Below are positions 5,376-7,650 of a DNA stretch of 7,650 nt, in pieces. The stretch comes from Acidobacteriaceae bacterium (lineage in GTDB: Bacteria; Acidobacteriota; Terriglobia; Terriglobales; Acidobacteriaceae). Both the position numbers and the translations under genes were made by a program. The notes under the pieces were generated by a model. That model was given only the letters and a program-made list of their open reading frames with translations. It had not been told where the DNA came from and made no database searches. Position 1 is the first letter of the stretch; each line of letters starts with the position of its first letter. The DNA is taken from contig PMHC01000225.1 in the NCBI GenBank assembly GCA_003156495.1, positions 3,479 to 11,128 on the forward strand, in the 5' to 3' direction.

Positions 5376-6134
5376 ATGAAGGCTGCTGAACGGCAACTGA
5401 AAATTCGCCAGATTTTCGAGAGCCGGGATTTCATCGACTCGGAGACGCTCTGCCGCGAACTCGCCGCTTCGGAATCGAGCGTCCGCCGCGATCTCGACAT
5501 CCTTGAACAAGCGGGGCTGCTTAAGCGCGTTTACGGCGGCGCGATCGCCTTGCAGACAGCGCCGAATCATAGCTTTGATTACGCGCTCGAAAGCGGGCGC
5601 ATGAGCGAGGAAAAAAGCCGCATTGCGCGGTTGACCGCCGGGCTGATCGAAGACGGCCAGACGGTGATACTCGACGGCGGCTCGACGGTGGCGGCGGTGG
5701 CGCGCGAGTTGGCCGCCAAGTCGCTGCACATTGTTACGAACTCGCTGCCCATCGCCGAAAGCCTGGAATCGTCGCGCGATATTGAACTGACGCTGACCGG
5801 CGGTTATTTCGATCCGCGATTGCGCGTGATGCTGGGCCCCGTTTGCGAGCAAATGCTGGGCGCGATCCACGCCGATACCGTCATCATGGGCATTGGCGGC
5901 ATTACCGCGCAGGGCTTCAGCAATAACAACACGCTGGTGGTCGGTTCGGAACAGAAGATGATCGCCGTCGCCAGCCGCGTCATCATCGTTACCGACCGCA
6001 GCAAATTCGGCCGGGACGGCATGTTTTCCGTCGCTCCATTGACGGCGGCGCGCACTGTCGTTTCCGACGCCGCGCTGGCGCCGGAATTTGCCGCGCTGCT
6101 GCGCCAAAGCGGCGTCGAGGTTCTTTTGGCATAA
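5376..6134 (+). CDS. DeoR-family transcriptional repressor
   Basis: A 252-aa regulator of normal DeoR/GlpR length. Residues 6-57 form the winged helix-turn-helix, with recognition helix and wing SSVRRDLDILEQAGLLKRVY (34-53) followed by GGA. Residues about 78-235 form the DeoR sugar-phosphate sensor domain: LDGGSTVAAVAR (99-110), IVTNSLPIAE (119-128), LTGGYFD (140-146), MGIGGIT (171-177) and TDRSKFGRDG (206-215). Members bind phosphorylated sugars and control neighbouring sugar-catabolic genes, so this one probably controls the aldolase operon and senses an intermediate of that pathway (inferred). The start ATG has GGAG 5 nt upstream. A 19-codon frame (5330-5389) overlaps the start. The nicotinamidase gene follows after 24 bp. 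Confidence 0.93.
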   Translation: MKAAERQLKIRQIFESRDFIDSETLCRELAASESSVRRDLDILEQAGLLKRVYGGAIALQTAPNHSFDYALESGRMSEEKSRIARLTAGLIEDGQTVILDGGSTVAAVARELAAKSLHIVTNSLPIAESLESSRDIELTLTGGYFDPRLRVMLGPVCEQMLGAIHADTVIMGIGGITAQGFSNNNTLVVGSEQKMIAVASRVIIVTDRSKFGRDGMFSVAPLTAARTVVSDAALAPEFAALLRQSGVEVLLA

Positions 6135-6158
6135 TCGAAGCCAGGGCTGGGAGCTTCG

Positions 6159-6788
6159 ATGCCAATCAACGATCGCGAGGTTTTTCTCGTCATCGACGTG
6201 CAAAATGATTTTTGCCCCGGAGGTGCGCTGGCCGTGCCGCAGGGCGACGAAGTGGTTGCGCCGATTCTGCGCCTGGCGCGGCGCTTTGCGCATATCGTGC
6301 TCACGCAGGACTGGCATCCGATCGGCCATGCTTCATTTGCCGCCTCGCATCCGGGCAGGCAGCCTTACGAAACAATCGAGTTGGCCTATGGCGCGCAAAC
6401 GCTGTGGCCCGTGCATTGCGTGCAAGCCAGCCGGGGCGCCGAGTTTCATTCCGCGCTCGATCTGCCGCAGGCAGAGCTTATTGTGCGCAAAGGATTCCGG
6501 CAGCAGATCGATTCTTACTCGGCTTTTTTTGAGAACGACCGCGCGACGCCGACCGGGCTGGCCGGCTACCTGCGTGAGCGCGGATTCACGCGCGTTTTTC
6601 TGGCCGGGCTGGCCTACGATTTTTGCGTTGGCTATTCGGCGCTGGACGCGCGGCGGCTGGGCTTCGAGGCGTGCGTGGTGCGCGATGCCTGCCGCGCCAT
6701 CGATTTGAATGGCTCGGTTGCCGCGATGGAGGCGCAGTTTGGCGAAGCCGGCGTTGAGATTGCTGCGTCCGATACCTTTGGCCGCTGA
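6159..6788 (+). CDS. pncA: Nicotinamidase (isochorismatase-fold amidohydrolase)
   Basis: A 209-aa cytoplasmic enzyme hydrolysing nicotinamide to nicotinate and ammonia, the first step of NAD salvage through the Preiss-Handler route. The length fits PncA (about 210 aa). The catalytic triad is visible: Asp13 in VIDVQNDFCPGGALAV, Lys111 in LIVRKGF, and Cys156 in AGLAYDFCVGYSALDA. The metal-binding set is Asp51 and His53 in TQDWHPIGHASFA, with His86 in LWPVHCVQ. These separate nicotinamidases from plain isochorismatases. The ATG has GGGAG about 7 nt upstream and lies 24 bp after the deoR-type gene, so it is probably the last gene of the aldolase-deoR operon. A role linked to NAD turnover in that pathway is only suggested by position. 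Confidence 0.93.
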   Translation: MPINDREVFLVIDVQNDFCPGGALAVPQGDEVVAPILRLARRFAHIVLTQDWHPIGHASFAASHPGRQPYETIELAYGAQTLWPVHCVQASRGAEFHSALDLPQAELIVRKGFRQQIDSYSAFFENDRATPTGLAGYLRERGFTRVFLAGLAYDFCVGYSALDARRLGFEACVVRDACRAIDLNGSVAAMEAQFGEAGVEIAASDTFGR

Positions 6789-6807
6789 ACCGGCATTGCG
6801 CTATGCT
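6778..6807 (+). promoter_or_regulatory. Candidate promoter of the toxin-antitoxin operon
   Basis: TTGGCC (6778-6783) overlaps the end of the nicotinamidase gene, and TATGCT (6802-6807) lies 18 bp downstream. Start of transcription would be near 6814, inside the following inverted repeat. The -10 is good and the -35 half-matching. Confidence 0.4.
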
Positions 6808-6809
6808 GA

Positions 6810-6829
6810 GAGCACCGAATAAGGTGCTC
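6810..6829. promoter_or_regulatory. Palindromic operator of the toxin-antitoxin operon
   Basis: GAGCACC (6810-6816) and GGTGCTC (6823-6829) are perfect inverted repeats with a 6-bp centre, just after the candidate -10 and 16 bp before the antitoxin ATG. Toxin-antitoxin operons of the Phd/YefM type are repressed by the antitoxin binding such palindromes. No T-run follows, so it is not a terminator for the upstream gene. Confidence 0.55.
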
Positions 6830-6845
6830 GACCGGGGAGGGGCTC

Positions 6846-7136
6846 ATGCTGAACATCGCTACCGACATTCAATCACTGACGGCCTTCCGCCGCAGCTCCA
6901 GCCAGATGATGAAGCAGTTGCGGAAGAGCAAGCGGCCCATGGTGCTTACCGTGAACGGCCGCGCCGCCGCCGTGGTGCAGGACGCCGAGGCTTATCAGCA
7001 TCTGCTTGACGTGGCCGCGCGCGCCGAAGAGGGCGAGGGCATTCGCCAGGGGCTGGAGGACGCGAAGACGGGAAGAAGCCATCCGGCGCGGGAATTTTTC
7101 CGCGAGTTCGAGATCGCGCATGGCTTATCTCGTTAA
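6846..7136 (+). CDS. Antitoxin of the Phd/YefM type
   Basis: A 96-aa antitoxin that should neutralise the overlapping RelE/ParE-type toxin and repress its own operon. Start ATG with a strong GGGGAGGGG just upstream. Residues about 1-55 are the Phd/YefM DNA-binding fold: TDIQSLTAFRRSSSQMMKQL, then KRPMVLTVNGRAAAVVQDAEAY, where 'P..LTVNG.A..VV.D...Y' is the family signature. Residues about 62-96 form the toxin-binding tail (GIRQGLEDAKTGRSHPAREF), matching the usual 'G...GL.D...GR..P..E.F'. The last 17 bp overlap the toxin gene, indicating translational coupling. Confidence 0.9.
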   Translation: MLNIATDIQSLTAFRRSSSQMMKQLRKSKRPMVLTVNGRAAAVVQDAEAYQHLLDVAARAEEGEGIRQGLEDAKTGRSHPAREFFREFEIAHGLSR

Positions 7137-7434
7137 CATCACGGTCAGGGCCGGCCGCGATTTGGCCGCGCTTTACAACGAGATTGACGCCGAAAATTCA
7201 GCCGCGGCGCGCCGCTGGTACGAGCAACTCAAAGCCGAAATTTTGCGTTTGGAAAAGACGCCTGCCTGCCGGCCGGTTACGCATGAGTCACGCCAGTTGC
7301 GGCAACTTTTCTACGGCCGCAAACCTCCTGTCTATCGCGTGATTTATCGCGTACGGGAAGCGCGGAAACAGGTGGACGTTCTGCATATCCGCCACGGCGC
7401 CCGGCGCAGCTTCAAGAGTTCAACGTTGGATTGA
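7120..7434 (+). CDS. RelE/ParE-family toxin
   Basis: A 104-aa toxin starting at the ATG inside the end of the antitoxin gene (17-nt overlap). An upstream in-frame start at 7006 would add an Arg-rich stretch antisense-like to nothing known and is rejected. The N-terminal strand is YLVNITVRAGRDLAALYNEI, followed by helix RRWYEQLKAEILRLEKTP. The C-terminal sheet is RQLFYGRKPPVYRVIYRV and VDVLHIRHGARRSF, the RelE/ParE superfamily pattern 'R.L.YG....YR..Y......V.VL.I.HG.R'. RelE members cut mRNA on the ribosome and ParE members poison gyrase. The sequence seen does not decide which; the C-terminal HIRHGARR ending leans toward the ParE-like side. Confidence 0.9.
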   Translation: MAYLVNITVRAGRDLAALYNEIDAENSAAARRWYEQLKAEILRLEKTPACRPVTHESRQLRQLFYGRKPPVYRVIYRVREARKQVDVLHIRHGARRSFKSSTLD

Positions 7435-7574
7435 TCGCGCTCCGCGAGGAGTAGATTTGCGCGCGAATGGTTTGTGAATGTGCAGTCGTTTCCGCCGCGA
7501 TCGAGAATTCATTAAAATAGAAGAGTGCGGGCTGCCCAGGTTGCGGAAAAACTCTGAATTTTGGACCAGGGGGA
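7435..7574. other. Gene-free stretch after the toxin gene
   Basis: No coding frame with a ribosome site is visible. A TAAAAT box at 7513-7518 in an AT-rich patch looks like a -10, but only a poor -35 (TTTCCG, 7489-7494) lies 18 bp before it. No terminator is recognised behind the toxin gene. The stretch TTGCGGAAAAACTC (7541-7554) may be the left flank of the repeat that follows. Confidence 0.4.
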
Positions 7575-7578
7575 GAAA

Positions 7579-7650
7579 AACGTCCCTCAGGGCCTAAAGG
7601 CCACGTTGATTTGATTGGATTTACGGCATCCGCCGCGGCGGAAAGCCGTG
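7579..7650. repeat. REP-like palindromic element, cut by the window end
   Basis: Two nested palindromes lie close together. The first has outer arms AACGT (7579-7583) and ACGTT (7603-7607) around GGCCT/AGGCC (7591-7595 and 7598-7602). The second is the perfect 14-bp palindrome TCCGCCGCGGCGGA (7629-7642), framed by ACGGC (7623-7627) and GCCGT (7645-7649). The motif GTCCCTCAGGGCCTAAAGGCC is in the style of a dispersed intergenic repeat I remember from acidobacterial contigs. Only one copy lies in this window, so its repetitive nature is inferred. Confidence 0.45.

Noticed and set aside
5022..6329. 435-aa open frame on the minus strand
   Set aside because: It is antisense to the DeoR-family gene and parts of its neighbours. 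It is rich in Arg/Ala/His/Gln with no family motif, as expected for the reverse of a GC-rich gene.
7006..7119. Extended 142-aa start for the toxin
   Set aside because: The added 38 residues are an Arg/Ala-rich reading of the antitoxin gene in another frame; the ATG at 7120 gives the normal RelE/ParE length and the usual overlap.

Overview
The window is bacterial and most likely acidobacterial (Terriglobales-like). This is inferred from three things: the outer-membrane protein architecture (N-terminal barrel, Ig-like modules, OmpA domain), a small protein starting MAKLTYARRKNLPKGDF, and a REP-like inverted-repeat element at the right end of a kind I associate with acidobacterial genomes. No rRNA, tRNA, CRISPR array or complete mobile element is visible. 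Base composition changes across the window: the left part (to about 4.2 kb) is roughly balanced, while the right part (from about 4.25 kb) is clearly GC-richer with GC-rich third codon positions.

Left block (1-2100): a minus-strand gene for a secreted OmpA-family outer-membrane protein (196-1992). It is followed by a 12-bp perfect hairpin and, further on, a bidirectional terminator. Its upstream region carries a candidate promoter flanked by two palindromes. The stretch 2097-2528 holds no convincing gene.

Middle block (2529-3638, plus strand): two closely spaced small genes (an Ala/His-rich helical protein and a 64-aa MAKLTYARRK-type protein), then a flavin-reductase-like FMN-binding protein.

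Gene graveyard (3639-4383): three remnants lie side by side. They are a signal-peptide-like stub (+), the C-terminal half of a TlpA/thioredoxin-like protein without its CxxC half (-), and a frameshifted N-terminus of an acetate kinase (+) that breaks off after about 60 codons. A good sigma-70-type promoter (TTGACT-18-TAAAAT) sits just before the kinase remnant and points into the next operon.

Right operon (4384-6788, plus strand): a class II aldolase with complete zinc and catalytic residues and a linker plus amphipathic C-terminal helix resembling a microcompartment encapsulation peptide; a DeoR-family sugar-phosphate repressor; and a nicotinamidase (PncA). Acetate kinase, class II aldolase and DeoR regulator together recall the fucose/rhamnose-type bacterial microcompartment (BMC) loci. 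My main inference is that this is the eroded or rearranged edge of such a locus, with the ancestral promoter now feeding the aldolase. No shell gene is in the window, so this is not proven.

Right end (6778-7650): an autonomous toxin-antitoxin module (Phd/YefM-type antitoxin overlapping a RelE/ParE-type toxin by 17 nt) with a promoter and palindromic operator, followed by a gene-free stretch ending in the palindromic repeat.
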